The translations under genes and the position numbers were made by a program. The notes under the pieces were generated by a model. It was not told the DNA's origin and ran no database searches. It saw nothing but the letters and a program-made list of their open reading frames with translations. From positions 38,870,766-38,934,765 of the forward strand of contig CM037785.1 of the NCBI GenBank assembly GCA_021229015.1: a DNA stretch of 64,000 bases, read 5' to 3'. Below are positions 1 through 11,625 of the stretch, in pieces (within the stretch, counting starts at the first letter, position 1; each line of letters begins with the position of its first letter). This stretch comes from Solen grandis. Its lineage: Eukaryota; Mollusca; Bivalvia; Adapedonta; Solenidae.

Positions 1-549
1 AGGTCGTCGTTAAATGAAAGTTAAATGTTAAATAAAATATTGTTAATTGCATTATACACTCAAGGACTTTAAAAACGCCTCCTCTTGAAAAAAATGTCCA
101 ATATTATATATATGTGTTATTAAAGATTTTAAATTATTTTGAAATGTATTGAGGCATACTTCTTGTATTGAGGCATACTTCTACAATACATTGGTGCATG
201 TTATACGACCTACTTTTTCAAAAGGATGGGTCAATAACATGGATTTAAATATAAAATGATTCATGAAGAATTGATAAACTGTATTTCTGTTTTCGCTATG
301 TAATTTTTCACAAAAACGATGTGTTGGGTGCTTTTACTTAATTTTAATAAAACGTTAGCTAAATGGGGTGGGGGAGGATATAGTACTCCTTTTCAACCTT
401 GCTTTGTGTGATTATACATAGCGGACGCTGCTTCTTTCTTTTCCTTTAAAATAAGCATTATATGATGCATGGTAATCCCACTATTCAAGAAATAGTTATG
501 CAGGCCAACGAATTTTAACAAGGAACCATGTTAATCTTCTTCTGTATAG

Positions 550-807
550 GTTGACATCTATGACAATATCTCTTCGCTTGCTAACACCAAAGCTAATGGC
601 GACTTGTACGACATGTTCTCCGGAATATGCTGTTTATCTAACACGAGAAGGAAAAGATCAGTAGAAAGACCGTTCGTTTTACAACTGAGCATTTCACTCA
701 GCAACAATGGATGGAACTTCGGCGATTCATACATGGTCCGCGTGATAGACTCCACGTGTCAGGAACCATTATTAGATGAAAATAATGACACAATTGTCAT
801 TCTTAAG
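550..807 (+). CDS. Gene A exon 1 of those visible (ectodomain)
   Basis: The acceptor is a pyrimidine-rich tract ending TATAG; the donor is AAG|GTAACT. It spans 86 codons open in one frame, phase 0 at both ends. It includes a dibasic RRKR stretch that could be a furin-type cleavage site, and ends after DSTCQEPLLDENNDTIVILK. Confidence 0.75.
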
Positions 808-3800
808 GTAACTATTTTAAATTTCTGATACTATATTTTTAATTTCAAACAAAATAATATTCACTTATATTTCAGTTCATGGTTGGAGTATTTTTTTATA
901 CTTCGACTACCTTCTGAGTTACAATTTCCAATCATCGATTCTACATGTCTATAAAATGAATGGCGCTTTTGGAATAAATTAACATTTCAAAAAGAAATGC
1001 AAGTTGTTTTACATTATAATTATTCTCAGATTTACTAGCACTATAGGCCAAGAAGGCTTATAGACACAGACGTAATCTTTGTATGTTTTATTTAAATGAA
1101 CTTCACCTTTATATGTTTTGCCAAATTAAAAAAAAATGTGAGAAAGAGAGGAATAAGTATGATACAACATACAACGTACACACTGATGATAACCCATTAT
1201 CCGGGTGCCCCTTCTTCCAGCTGTCGATAGATGATTACAATACTGTCGTAGCGACGCTTACAGTAGGATTGCCACCGCATTACATTCCTACATATATTGG
1301 AAACAATTATCTAAAAATCTGTTATACAAATTTTCTTTTTTTTCTCTCATATTTGGTTGATAATGGAGTATCCTATAGATAATGGAAATACAAAGAAGAA
1401 TTGTATTACGAATTTTAAGCTATTGGTATTAATGATAACAATGCTTATTTAATATATATGGAAACGGATTTTCTGATATAAAAATACTATTTCTTATTGA
1501 CTTATTGGATGCTGAATTTGAAAAAAAAAATCCAAATACATGTATTTCATTTTATTTTAGCGCAAAAGGAAAACAAAATATAAAGGTGCTGAGATGTCCA
1601 TTGTTACAAGTTTATTAAAAATCGGTTAAGAAACGAATGTAGAATTAGTTGGGTCCTACCTCTAAAACATTGAAAGGATTTCAGAGCAAAGGGTGACAAG
1701 ATGTATGCACGAAAAATGGTTTCTTGGAATTCTTACACAAACAACTCTGCTTCCCAATGATAGAATTATATTTACCTTTAAACAAGGCCTCTCTGTTTCT
1801 TGGTTCTCTTTATGTCGATTGAAAACCAAGTTCTCACAATTGATCTCTCTCGAAGGTTACTTGATAGGACCAGTACATGGGAAGGTCTTGGACATCGCTT
1901 CCTCCCAAAAAGGTGTGAACTCATACTATTCGTATCAATTGTAATGTACACTACCACGATGTCATTGTTTCTGACAACATTTATTCACACGATAAAGAAG
2001 ACCACCAATTGCACATACATTTTGGTTGCTTGACAGATGGGTTTCTGCTTCATAAATGGACAATGCATTGCACATGGACAGAGGAGCATCAGTGACAATT
2101 GTCATGCCTGTGATTTTGTAACGGACCCCTTTGACTGGAGCAATGGTAAATATTTGTTATTATACAAAAAAAATCATGCATTTTTTTTTATAGTTTTCAA
2201 GTATATGAAAATCGAAGAATAAAGACTCTTTAATCCTAGCCAACCTTGCAGTAAAAACAAATCAGAACAATATATCTTCTTTTTTAAAATTGATGCGAAA
2301 TAAATTCATACCGCAGTTTGTAGAAAATGAAACCTTGTTTTAAGAATGTATCCGAGATACTAAATTTAAATCGAGCAACTTTTCTCAGCAATCGTTTTTG
2401 GCATAGTAGAATTTAATTTTTGGATAAGATAAATAGTTTAGAATACACAATAGGATAGCAAAACAATGTGTTGTAAGGATTTTTGCCAGGGTTCGCAGTA
2501 TCGTCTTTCTGAAATACATACCAATGTTAAGCTAAATAGAGCAACTGCACACAGTGCGTGTGTTAGGCGTGAAAAGAAACCAAATTTAGTTGCCAGTAAG
2601 GCTGCAATTATACAAGCTTTCATTTCTGGTTTAAAGTTTGTGTTTTATCTGCTTGTCCATTTTAAAGAACTGACAGTTTGGCCATATCCTGTCGAAAAGG
2701 TTAATAATATTTTATCAAATATTTTTAAAAAAATCTACATTTAGCGTGTGTGACAACAAAACAGTCTGACAAGAAAGAGACAAACCTTTCCCTTATTCTT
2801 GGTGTGACCTGCGGTGTTCTTGGTGTCATCATTCTTGTGATTTTGACCTTTGCTGTTTGGAAGAAACACTGCAGAGTTCGGACAAAACGGTCTCCGTAAG
2901 TATATATTCATCTGTGGCAGACGCCTACTGTTAGTTGTCTCACTTTGATGGGATGTTTTTATTTACACTGTTCGTATCAGAGAAATACCTTCATAGTGTG
3001 CGACGTTTGGGCACCTTAAAACCCGGTGTAAGCACCCCAGTCGGTCCTTTTGCTGACTTACCGTTCCAAGGCGGTAACTGTTGTGCTCTATTTAATGTAT
3101 CTTCCTGTTCTAGCTTTTGTCTATTTACATGCACCTTCTTCTAGAGTTAGTTCATATGTTGGATTTCTCATAAGACCCTTTTGACCTTCCAAATGGAAAA
3201 ATTGAAGATCCATATATGTCATGTCGTAATTATCTAATCATAGAAGTTTGTGTATCTATCTATATGCCGGTTTTCAACGAAACAAAAATGTGTATAGCTT
3301 TTTGAACATGCATTATGCATTTAAGTCATTTTTTGACACTTTTGATGAAATGATGATAATTATTATTATTATTATTAAACAGATTTATTGAAGACAGTCA
3401 AGTGAATATTTGGAATGTTCTGCCAGATGTTGGTGATTTTGTTTACAAGGTAATGTACTATTGTTCACACCATTGCAAGTATCAGCATTGTCTTGATCAT
3501 CATCAGTTCTTTAATCAAGTTCCAGAAAATGCTCTAATTCATTGTTAATAATTGTCAATATAAAATTATTTCAACTACTTTATGATCATGACAAAGTACT
3601 CTAAGATTATGATACAACAAGAATAAGAAAAAAACAACAGCCTAAAAACAAATACATGTAAATATTATCAGATAAACTAAAAAAAAAACACACCTTTTTA
3701 TTAATACATGTATTACCATGTCCTGTCTGTATTGTTATGTTTATTTTCTAATCTAATTTCTTGTATAAATCAGATATCGCACTCCATTCAATATTCTAAA

Positions 3801-3854
3801 TTGTTTACTGTGAAATTATAAAAAGGAAATGTATTTTTATATTTTCAGAAATAA
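550..3854 (+). CDS. Gene A, 3' part: VWDE-like single-pass membrane protein
   Basis: Five exons (550-807, 2037-2145, 2745-2895, 3383-3449, 3849-3854) have AG/GT borders and matching phases (0, 1, 2, 0), giving 196 visible residues before the stop. The first 86 residues form a beta-rich piece with CC and a late single Cys (SLSNNGWNFGDSYMVRVIDS), like the segments that follow VWD domains in molluscan 'von Willebrand factor D and EGF domain' proteins. A cysteine-rich module with the pattern CFINGQC...CHACD...DWSNG follows. Next come a short Lys-rich stalk, one hydrophobic segment of about 24 residues (LSLILGVTCGVLGVIILVIL) and a basic stop-transfer stretch KKHCRVRTKR. The cytoplasmic tail is short and ends YKK. 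It is probably a type I surface glycoprotein; ligand and role cannot be read. The start and most of the ectodomain lie left of the window. Family assignment is by motif resemblance only. Confidence 0.72.
808..2036 (+). other. Gene A intron 1
   Basis: AT-rich sequence with short open stretches but no exon needed to join the flanking phases. The 300-base frame near 1083 has no splice-compatible borders or recognisable domain, so I treat it as chance. Confidence 0.5.
2037..2145 (+). CDS. Gene A exon 2 (cysteine-rich module)
   Basis: Acceptor TTGACAG, donor ATG|GTAAAT. The 36 codons plus one base carry Cys at module positions 4, 10, 22 and 25. The order FCFINGQC ... NCHACD ... FDWSN matches modules repeated in molluscan VWDE-like proteins. 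It enters at phase 0 and leaves at phase 1, fitting exon 3. Confidence 0.75.
2745..2895 (+). CDS. Gene A exon 3 (transmembrane segment)
   Basis: Acceptor ATTTAG, donor CC|GTAAGT. It encodes a Lys-rich juxtamembrane stretch, a strongly hydrophobic span of about 24 residues rich in Leu, Ile, Val and Gly, then WKKHCRVRTKRS as the cytoplasmic anchor. Phase 1 to phase 2. Confidence 0.8.
3383..3449 (+). CDS. Gene A exon 4 (cytoplasmic tail)
   Basis: Acceptor AAACAG after an ATT repeat tract, donor AAG|GTAATG. It encodes PFIEDSQVNIWNVLPDVGDF followed by VYK. The acidic tail has a Tyr close to the C-terminus. Phase 2 to 0. Confidence 0.7.
3849..3854 (+). CDS. Gene A last codon and stop
   Basis: After acceptor TTTTCAG the frame reads one Lys codon and TAA, so the terminal exon is almost all 3' UTR. 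Confidence 0.6.
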   Translation, partial: K

Positions 3855-4244
3855 AGCACAGCCGCGTGTTTTGGAAATAAACGGAATAACTACAAATTCA
3901 CAGAGAATCTATCAGATATCTTACAGATTGGAAATAGTTCAGATGTTTGAATTTGTGACTAATCTCTATGTATACTAGTATTTGGAAAGTAATGATGCTG
4001 TAAGGGAAATTTCAAAACTTTCATGTTACCTCTTAAAGAATCAGGCGTATGTTAAATGGTTATAGGTTTATAAATATAATTTTAAATGTAAGCTTAAGAT
4101 TATTGTTTCTACCTTTGTATTAATACATTATATATTTCTATATTCATTTCTATGGATGCATGACATCATTGTTTTTTTTCAGTGAATGTTTTAACGTCAG
4201 AATTTATCATTTGTAAACAAACGATTACATGAAAAAATATCTTG

Positions 4245-4250
4245 AATAAA
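4245..4250 (+). terminator. Candidate poly(A) signal of gene A
   Basis: AATAAA lies about 390 bases after the gene A stop, with a T-rich stretch shortly after. It is the first canonical hexamer in a plausible position; an AT-rich background makes chance hits likely. Confidence 0.3.
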
Positions 4251-4259
4251 ATATCCATG

Positions 4260-5290
4260 TTTCCGTTCATGTACTGGGTTAATCTGATTAACCTGCAATG
4301 TATTTCATCAACATGCAAGTAAATCGCGAGCAGCTGATTGTGATTAATACCAGTATCAGTTTTTGTCTTAAGTCCAATTCTATAGTATTCTTATCATTTG
4401 GGGACTTTTATATACTGTACTGTAATCAAATGACACGAATACACCAAGTCACATTATTCTGACTCTCACGGGTCCAACCATTTCTATTTAGGATGAAATG
4501 AATAAAGCTGAACACGACAAAACCGCCCGTAACAAATATTTTAGTGCTTGTCCCGAGTGTGGGCTTACCTTCCTTAGTGCTTGTTTCCAGGGACGGGGTC
4601 AGTGAAAAATTCATTATTGACTAGACATTTTTAATAACTTTTGTTGTCTCTGTAATTGTTGACTGCAGGTCGTTGAACGTTACAGTGGCATGTGCATCTA
4701 TAGATTTACAGAAGGATAGAATAAAACACCATAAAGTTGGATAACAACATATAATACTTAAGTGAAATGTAGTTTTGTATGGTAAAATGTTTTATTATTA
4801 TTATTATTATTATAAATTACATTTGCAGCTTGTTACCATACTTATTTTCCGCAATTAGGAAAACGTGCAGGTTTATACTACTGCATCTTAATTAATATTT
4901 GAAAAAAAGAGAGCAATATTAAAATGTGTCCTTGCATTTTATTTCCCTAGATATGTCATATGAGAATTCTGAATTTGACTTAAGGTCGTTGCTTGCGGAA
5001 ATGATTTTCTTCATTTTACTTAAATATACATATATTTTTTTTATTCTAAAAACAAAATATCTTGGTCATTGGTATTATTTCATAAACCTTGAACAGAAAA
5101 TGATCATTTACTTTCGATGATTATTCAAATGTATTATATATAAGTGATTATTTTCATAATTTGATGTGTCATATGAATAAAACAAATATAATACGTGTAT
5201 ATATGTTCTTAATCGTTACCAAACAATTATACATTTAAGATCCTAAAACAATAAATTAGAATTAAGAACATTAAAAAAAGTACCAGTACC
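4260..5290. other. Intergenic, nothing recognised
   Basis: AT-rich DNA after gene A with an (ATT)n tract near 4794-4812. No coding exon, RNA gene or clear element was recognised on either strand. Confidence 0.4.
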
Positions 5291-5296
5291 ATTTTT

Positions 5297-6003
5297 AACA
5301 ATTTTGGTATGTTATTTTGTTTTCGGTTACAGGGCAGACACCTTAAAGACTCACCCGCTTAGACCAGTTTCGTCTGCTCACCTATACTGAATAAAAATTA
5401 AAATCATTTGGATATACTACACAAAACAAGGCAATAACTCATTTTGTTTTCTTTAAGCTATAGTATCATAAATAGAATACTCATAATCAAGCGTTTGTGT
5501 GTATATTGTGTGCATGCGTGCATGTGTGGGTTTGCCTTTGATTACAAAATACGATAAAAAAATGACGTAATTCTACATACTGAAAAAACATACTAGTAGA
5601 CTTCTTACTGAAAGGTCCCTTACTGCAGGCAATCACCAATTTTCATAAACTGGTTCGTAATAATGAAATTGAATAGACTAGAGTTTTCACTTATTAAAAA
5701 AAAGTCTTACATATAACATGAGGTTTTAACTGTACACGTGAAACTATTACAGTTTTCCATGACTTTTTCAATGGAAGTTAATGCAGACATTCTTTGGAGT
5801 CTGGTCTTTAAAACTTGATAGTAAATAAAAGTGAAATCATTTAAAACAATTGATTCTGATTCAACCAGAAAATATACTTTGAGCTGAAAACATAGAAATT
5901 CCTGAACAATGTCAAAGATACGGACGAGAAAATGTAAGCAAACCCGGCAAATACTTCAAAGAAATAAAACAAAAATAACTGATGGGCAAAGATTGTAGAA
6001 ATT
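5297..6003. repeat. Imperfect tandem duplication, copy 1
   Basis: Matches 6402-7197 in order over several blocks: CAGACACC...AGACTCACC, GTGTGCATGCGTGCATGTGT, CAGGCAATCACCAATT, GTTTTCCATGACTTT and AACCAGAAAATATACTTTGA. The offset is about 1.11 kb at the start and 1.19 kb at the end, so the copies differ by indels as well as substitutions. Non-coding. Confidence 0.75.
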
Positions 6004-6287
6004 AAAAAAAATTGTATAGCAATGAATGGTCACCCTCTAAAGTGACTCACACATGAGAGGGGTGTGTAGCTTAATCTTTTTCGTTATGGACATCCATATA
6101 CACCTTAATGACTTGAATATCAATTTATGAAACAATGTTTCCTTTTATCTTTGCCATGATGAATGTAAAGTTGTACATGTTTGAGCAAAAAGAGGAGACC
6201 CTTTCTGGGTCTGCTCTGTTTGCCAATGTGTCAAAATGACTATTTTTTTTTAGATCACAGTGTTGTCTCCCTAATATCACTCTATAG

Positions 6288-6368
6288 ACAAATGGCATAA
6301 TACCACCTGAGTCACATTATCCAGACACCAGACCAGTCAGTCCTGGAACTACCTTTACGTAACACGTA
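6288..6368 (-). mobile_element. SINE-type body fragment
   Basis: The stretch with CACATTATCCAGACACCAGA and CAGTCAGTCCTGGAACTACC matches the body of the elements at 35065-35397 and 63148-63370. The tRNA-like head is absent. Confidence 0.5.
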
Positions 6369-6401
6369 CTGTGCGTTAGAAAAAAGACAATCCCGTTCCA
6401 G

Positions 6402-7197
6402 TTTTGACAACTTTGGGATGTGATTTTGTTTGTGGTTACAGGACAGACACCTAAAAGACTCACCCAACCAGTCCATGCGTCTGCTCACCTGTTATTCTTA
6501 ACTAAATTATGATCACATTTGGATATAATACACAACACAAAAATGTCCAGGCAATAACTTGTTTTATTTGTTTTCTTTAAGCTTTGATATAATAGATAGA
6601 GTACTCATAATCCAGCATTTGTGTGTATACTGTGTGCATGCGTGCATGTGTGTGTTTGCCTTTGTTTACAAAAATACAAAATGCAATAAAAAAATGATAT
6701 AATTCTACATTCTGAAACACATGCTATTTGACTTTTCAAAAGATGAACGACTGAATGGTTCCCTTACTGCAGGCAATCACCAATTATCAAAAACTGGTTC
6801 GTAATAATGAAGTTGACCATGACTAGAAATTATGGTTGTTTAATGGACATTCTTACTGATTATACTAGATTTTTTTTTTAACTTATTCAAAAAAGTCTTA
6901 GATATAACATAAGGTTTTAATTGTACACATGAAACTATTACGTGTAAGATTTACTAGTTTTCCATGACTTTAGCAATGGAAGTTTATTTATACGTTCTTT
7001 GGGATATGTCAAGTAAACAAAGATTAACTTATTTAAAACAACTATTTCTAAGTGGATTTCAACCAGAAAATATACTTTGAGCAGATAACAAAGAAATTCC
7101 TGAGAAATGTTAAGATACATGGAAATGTAAGCAAACACTACAAATACTTCAAAGCAATTAAACAAAAATAACTGATCTGAAAGATTAAAGAGATATA
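6402..7197. repeat. Imperfect tandem duplication, copy 2
   Basis: Second copy of the unit at 5297-6003, in the same orientation. It is longer by small insertions, for example near 6740 and 6830. Confidence 0.75.
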
Positions 7198-7308
7198 GTA
7201 CATTACACATACATGTATTAAAAAAAAATGAACAAAATATTGAGTGTACATGAACAATGTGTTACACTGTCCTTGAATGACAGGTTAGTGTATCAAATTA
7301 GCTATTGT

Positions 7309-7550
7309 TTAACCCTTTCCCTCATATAGACTCATTTTGATGCACTCAATAGGTACCACATAAAGCCTGACCTGCAGAAAACTACAGTTAAACCTTACCA
7401 AATTTAATTTTAAAGTCCTCATTTCCAGACCACTGAGGAGCAGTGAACAGCATAAAACCTGATCAGCCTGTGAGTTACTCACAGGCTGATCTGGTTCTAT
7501 GTTGTTCGCATAGGTCTTTTCATGGTTTCCTCTATGAGGGAAAGGGTTAA
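7309..7550 (+). mobile_element. 240-bp palindromic MITE, copy 1
   Basis: Complete copy with TTAACCCTTTCCCTCATA at the left and its complement at the right. The TTAA at both ends fits a TTAA or TA target. A central hairpin (about 7445-7507) has arms containing GATCAGCCTG and CAGGCTGATC. No coding capacity. Confidence 0.85.
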
Positions 7551-7694
7551 AAATACACAAGTTCATAAACTATCTGGGGAAAAAAGCTACTTTTCTTTTT
7601 CCTGTTGTTCAAATATATAACTTAACCTAGGATTTTAAGGATGTAATAAGATACCAAGGGTTTTGATGAATATTTGCTCATCCTGAAGTATCTG

Positions 7695-7900
7695 TTAACC
7701 GTTTCCCTCATATAGACTCATTTTGACGCACTCAATAGGTACCACATAATGCCTGACCAAATTTAATTATAAAGTCCTCATTTCCAGTCCACTGAGGAGC
7801 AGCGAACAGCATAAAACCTGATCAGCCTGCGAGTTACTCGCAGGCTGATCTGGTTTTATGTTGTTCGCATAGGTCTTTTCATGGTTTCCTTTATGAGGGA
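7695..7900 (+). mobile_element. 240-bp MITE, copy 2 (truncated)
   Basis: Same element with an internal deletion of about 30 bases (the CTGCAGAAAACC block is missing) and loss of the right terminal AAGGGTTAA. The central hairpin is intact, with CGAGT/ACTCG pairing. Confidence 0.8.
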
Positions 7901-8224
7901 CTAATATATGCATTTCAAACTGGCAAGACATGTCTGGTCATATACTTATTCATATTTCAAAAAATGACATTCAAAATAATGCAAGCAATGAAATTATGTG
8001 CTGAAAGAGTCAAAGCATTTAAAAACTAGAGTGATTTTCAACTATGACAGTTATAATCTGATAATAAAGACAAATCAATTAATATATCACCTAATAAAAA
8101 TGGAGAAATGATCCTAATGCTTTGCCTGAACCAAAACCCATTTCATAAGTGTTTTGATCTGGTCAGTTATAACCCATTTGGGTATGTTCTTCCATATTGT
8201 TTGATCTTAATTACATGTTATAAC

Positions 8225-8960
8225 TTGAGTTTTGGTCTAAATACAACTTTTGGTTTTACGGTCTATTTTAGTCCTCAACTACAACACTGGTCTTAGCTTC
8301 TGTGTTGTTCTATCTTCAGTTCTGATCATCCTACTTTAACCCTTTCCCTCATATAGACTCATTTTGACGGACTTAATATTTACCACATAAAGCCTGATCT
8401 GCAGAAAACCACAGTTAAACCTTACCAAATTTAATTATAAAGTCCTCATTTCCAGACCACTGAGGAGCAGCGAACAGCATAAAACCTGATCAGCCTGCGA
8501 GTTACTCACAGGCTGATCTGGTTTTATGTTGTTCGCATAGGTCTTTTCATGGTTTCCTCTATGAGGGAAAGGGTTAAGTGGTCTAAGTTTTGGTCTTATA
8601 TTATAATTTTTTATTATCTTTTATAAATTTGTGTTGAATTCAGTTTTTAAGTCTTCACTTTTAATTGGGTCTTAAATTTGTTTTATCCTGATTCTAGAAA
8701 AACTATAAAATTTGGTATTTGGTCTTTTATCACAAATATGTCTGCATAAACATCTGTTCCGGTCTTAAAGCTAGTATTGGTCTTTAGAGGATGAGCCATA
8801 ACACGTTACCAGAACTTGTGGCCTGACCCCATTTCAATTTTAAAAAAAAAAAATGTTACACTTAACTGTTTTATTTCAAGTTCAGACACTGCATTGATCT
8901 GAACATTAGTTTGGTCTTTATTCAATTTCTGATTTCAACTACATTTAAGACTGATAAGAC
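8225..8960. repeat. Degenerate GGTCTT-rich tract
   Basis: About ten GGTCTW motifs (for example near 8232, 8288, 8591, 8723, 8761, 8778, 8913) are spaced irregularly on both sides of the MITE at 8336-8577. It looks like a decayed short tandem repeat or biased sequence. Confidence 0.35.
8336..8577 (+). mobile_element. 240-bp MITE, copy 3
   Basis: Complete copy with both TTAA-ended inverted termini. It sits inside a stretch rich in degenerate GGTCTT motifs. Confidence 0.85.
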
Positions 8961-9050
8961 ATTTAATTTCTGATTTCAACTCTATTTTAGACTGATAAGA
9001 CATTTAATTTATGATTTCAACTCCATTTTAGACTGATAAGACATTCTAAG
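8927..9050. repeat. Minisatellite, ~43-bp unit, three copies
   Basis: Three successive units read TTTCTGATTTCAACT...TTTTAGACTGATAAGACATT with few differences. Confidence 0.8.
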
Positions 9051-11620
9051 AGTCTAACATTGGATGAAAAAAGAATATCCAAATAATGAAGAGCTGAACT
9101 TTTATGAATAGATGAACACTTCAAAAACAAATTATGAACAATGTATACATGATTCAAAAGTTGCAAGATTTCTAAATCAGAAAGCAGTAAGAGTTTGTAC
9201 TTTAAGAATATCTAATAAGAACATATCTGTGAAAATATACAAGGGAAAAACTAATTCAGGGAAAAAAGACACTTAGCGAGGTAGAAAATTATTTACAATA
9301 AACACTTAAATAGACAGAGTAGTTTCGTTCATATTTCACAAGCAAAGGATACATCACAAAGCAAATTTATTTGGAAAAGGATAAAATTATTTTTCCCTAA
9401 TTTTATAACGGAATTACCATATTCGTTCATTCAAAGTGAGCATGATGGATTAATGATGAGCAATCTATCTAAAACTTACACTATGAGGAAAGAAAATCAG
9501 AAAGCCATAGTTGTTGTTAGAAAGTTATCTCATTATCATTACATTGGGAATGATTGAATAAATATTTCATATTTCTGTTATGATCCCATTGTTTTGCTAG
9601 GATGCAGCACATTTACAGTAAATATGTTTAAGCATAATTCTTACAATTTATGCCAATCCCCCTTGATGATCTATGGGTTTGACCAGTACTTTGAGTCTAG
9701 GGTCATAAAATATGCTTGCACCCAAAGGGTTTCCAATCCACAAACCTTTGGCTTTGCAGTCATGTTCGCTTCCACCTTATGCATGGTGAAATTTTTAAGA
9801 GTCATGTTTATAGTTTTTCATAAATACAATCATACTAGGGTACATGTATTTAACTATAAATTAATTATAAAATAAATCAGATCAGTTTTCAGTATAAACA
9901 AAATCTTAACATGACATAAAACAATATTTCACCTTTCTCCTTACTCTATTTACATAGCAAGTCAGAACCATAGAAGAAGAAAACTGTTTTACAGCCTTCA
10001 AATGCCAACACTCATAAATATAAAAAAAAAAAAAAAAAACAAAGGTATGAAGAATCTTTTTACATACATGTACAAACATTCTAATCCATCTTTCAATTTT
10101 CAAAAGCTAGGGTAAATACTACAGTAAATAAATATTCTCCAATACATTTCTTATTCTAACAGTAGGAGGGGCTTACCAGGAATTAATTTTAAGCACATAA
10201 ATAAATGGAAGGTGGGACAGTCCTCAAATTGCAAAAATGAAAAAAAAAGTTTTAACTGTACATGTTTGTTTAAGTAAGTAAATGAATTTGAAGAAAGTAT
10301 TAATTGAAACATATACTGGGGTATCAATAGAGAAAAGCAAATACAAATTTCTTTAAGTTGTGATCCACTTCTATATACAGGAGATACATGCTGGATCAGC
10401 AAAAAATAACACGAATGAATACTTGCACAAATTGGGGAAAATGGGGGAAAACTGATATTGAACAGTTGCACAAAAGTATAGCCAACATTTGTAAAATGGA
10501 CGGAAATCAATTTATATGGCACAAAATCTGAAATGAAAAAAAAAATCTCTGCTTGTGAATCAAATATATTGCTGAGTAGACCATCACTGAAATAATTCTT
10601 ACATAATATTACATCTTATTCCTATGACATGGTTATCTACCCATCTAGTTCCTGACCATGTATCTTTTATACACAGACCTATCCCACCTTTCCAGTTACA
10701 CACATTTTCTTAGCTGTCTTAATTGTCTAAAATATGTAGCTCTATGTAATACATATAATCTTAAATAAGGTTGGAACACACTGACCACAAAAAACTGTTC
10801 AATCTCCTTCTATATCTACTCGTAAATACACACAGTATTACAATAATTTCTTGGTGAACCCTCCATTATGACTGGACTGATAAAAAATATAGCTACCATA
10901 CTGACTAACAAGATATGCTGGAAAAAAATAAAGGAATTTTTTTTCCAGGTAAATATAATACAACTTTGGGATATCACATGAAGTTATAAATAGTAAAATA
11001 AATTATAAGTGTCTCTCATTTTATTCAAAGGAGCAGACAAGGGGGATGACATCAACTATTATATCAAGTTTAAAGGAGTTAGATACATCATGGATATATA
11101 TTCATAATAGCTGACAATCTTTGTTAGACAGCAAGAATATTCCCATTTTAATATTATTTCAATCCAGGTTTGTGGAATTTAGGACCAGGTTCATACAAAA
11201 ATGTGAAATATTCAAATTATCAGGATAAAAAAGGAATACAAATACTGATTTGAATTAAGTACACTTAACACATAATACTGCTCATATACAAATGTTCACA
11301 CTAACAAAACACTGATCATTTATGAAAGTTACAACAGAAAAAGGCACTTTAAAATGAATGAATATATGTTTAGCTATTTCATTACTGTTATTAATTCTAC
11401 TGACCCTATATAATTATTGCCCTTCCTTTAAAGAAGGCATTAAGTATTTAAAATAAATATTAGCAAGATATTAATCATAATGGCACCCAAAAATGACATT
11501 GTATTTTTCATTTCCGTGTGCACCATATTTATCCTATTTCATAACAATGAGATATGTATATCACAAATACAAATTATCATTTAGTATAAACAAAATAGTC
11601 ATCATAATGACAATTATTTT
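9050..11620. other. AT-rich intergenic or distal 3' UTR, nothing recognised
   Basis: Poly(A) and poly(T) runs and isolated chance frames only. The 123-codon minus frame at 10151-10522 shows no domain and is low in complexity. If gene B uses a distal poly(A) site, part of this may be 3' UTR. Confidence 0.35.
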
Positions 11621-11625
11621 GTAAA

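Noticed and set aside
1083..1382. 99-codon plus-strand frame inside gene A intron 1
   Set aside because: Flanking exons already join in phase without it, and it lacks paired splice sites.
10151..10522. 123-codon minus-strand frame
   Set aside because: Phe/Leu/Ser-rich from AT-rich DNA, no domain, no neighbouring exon in phase.
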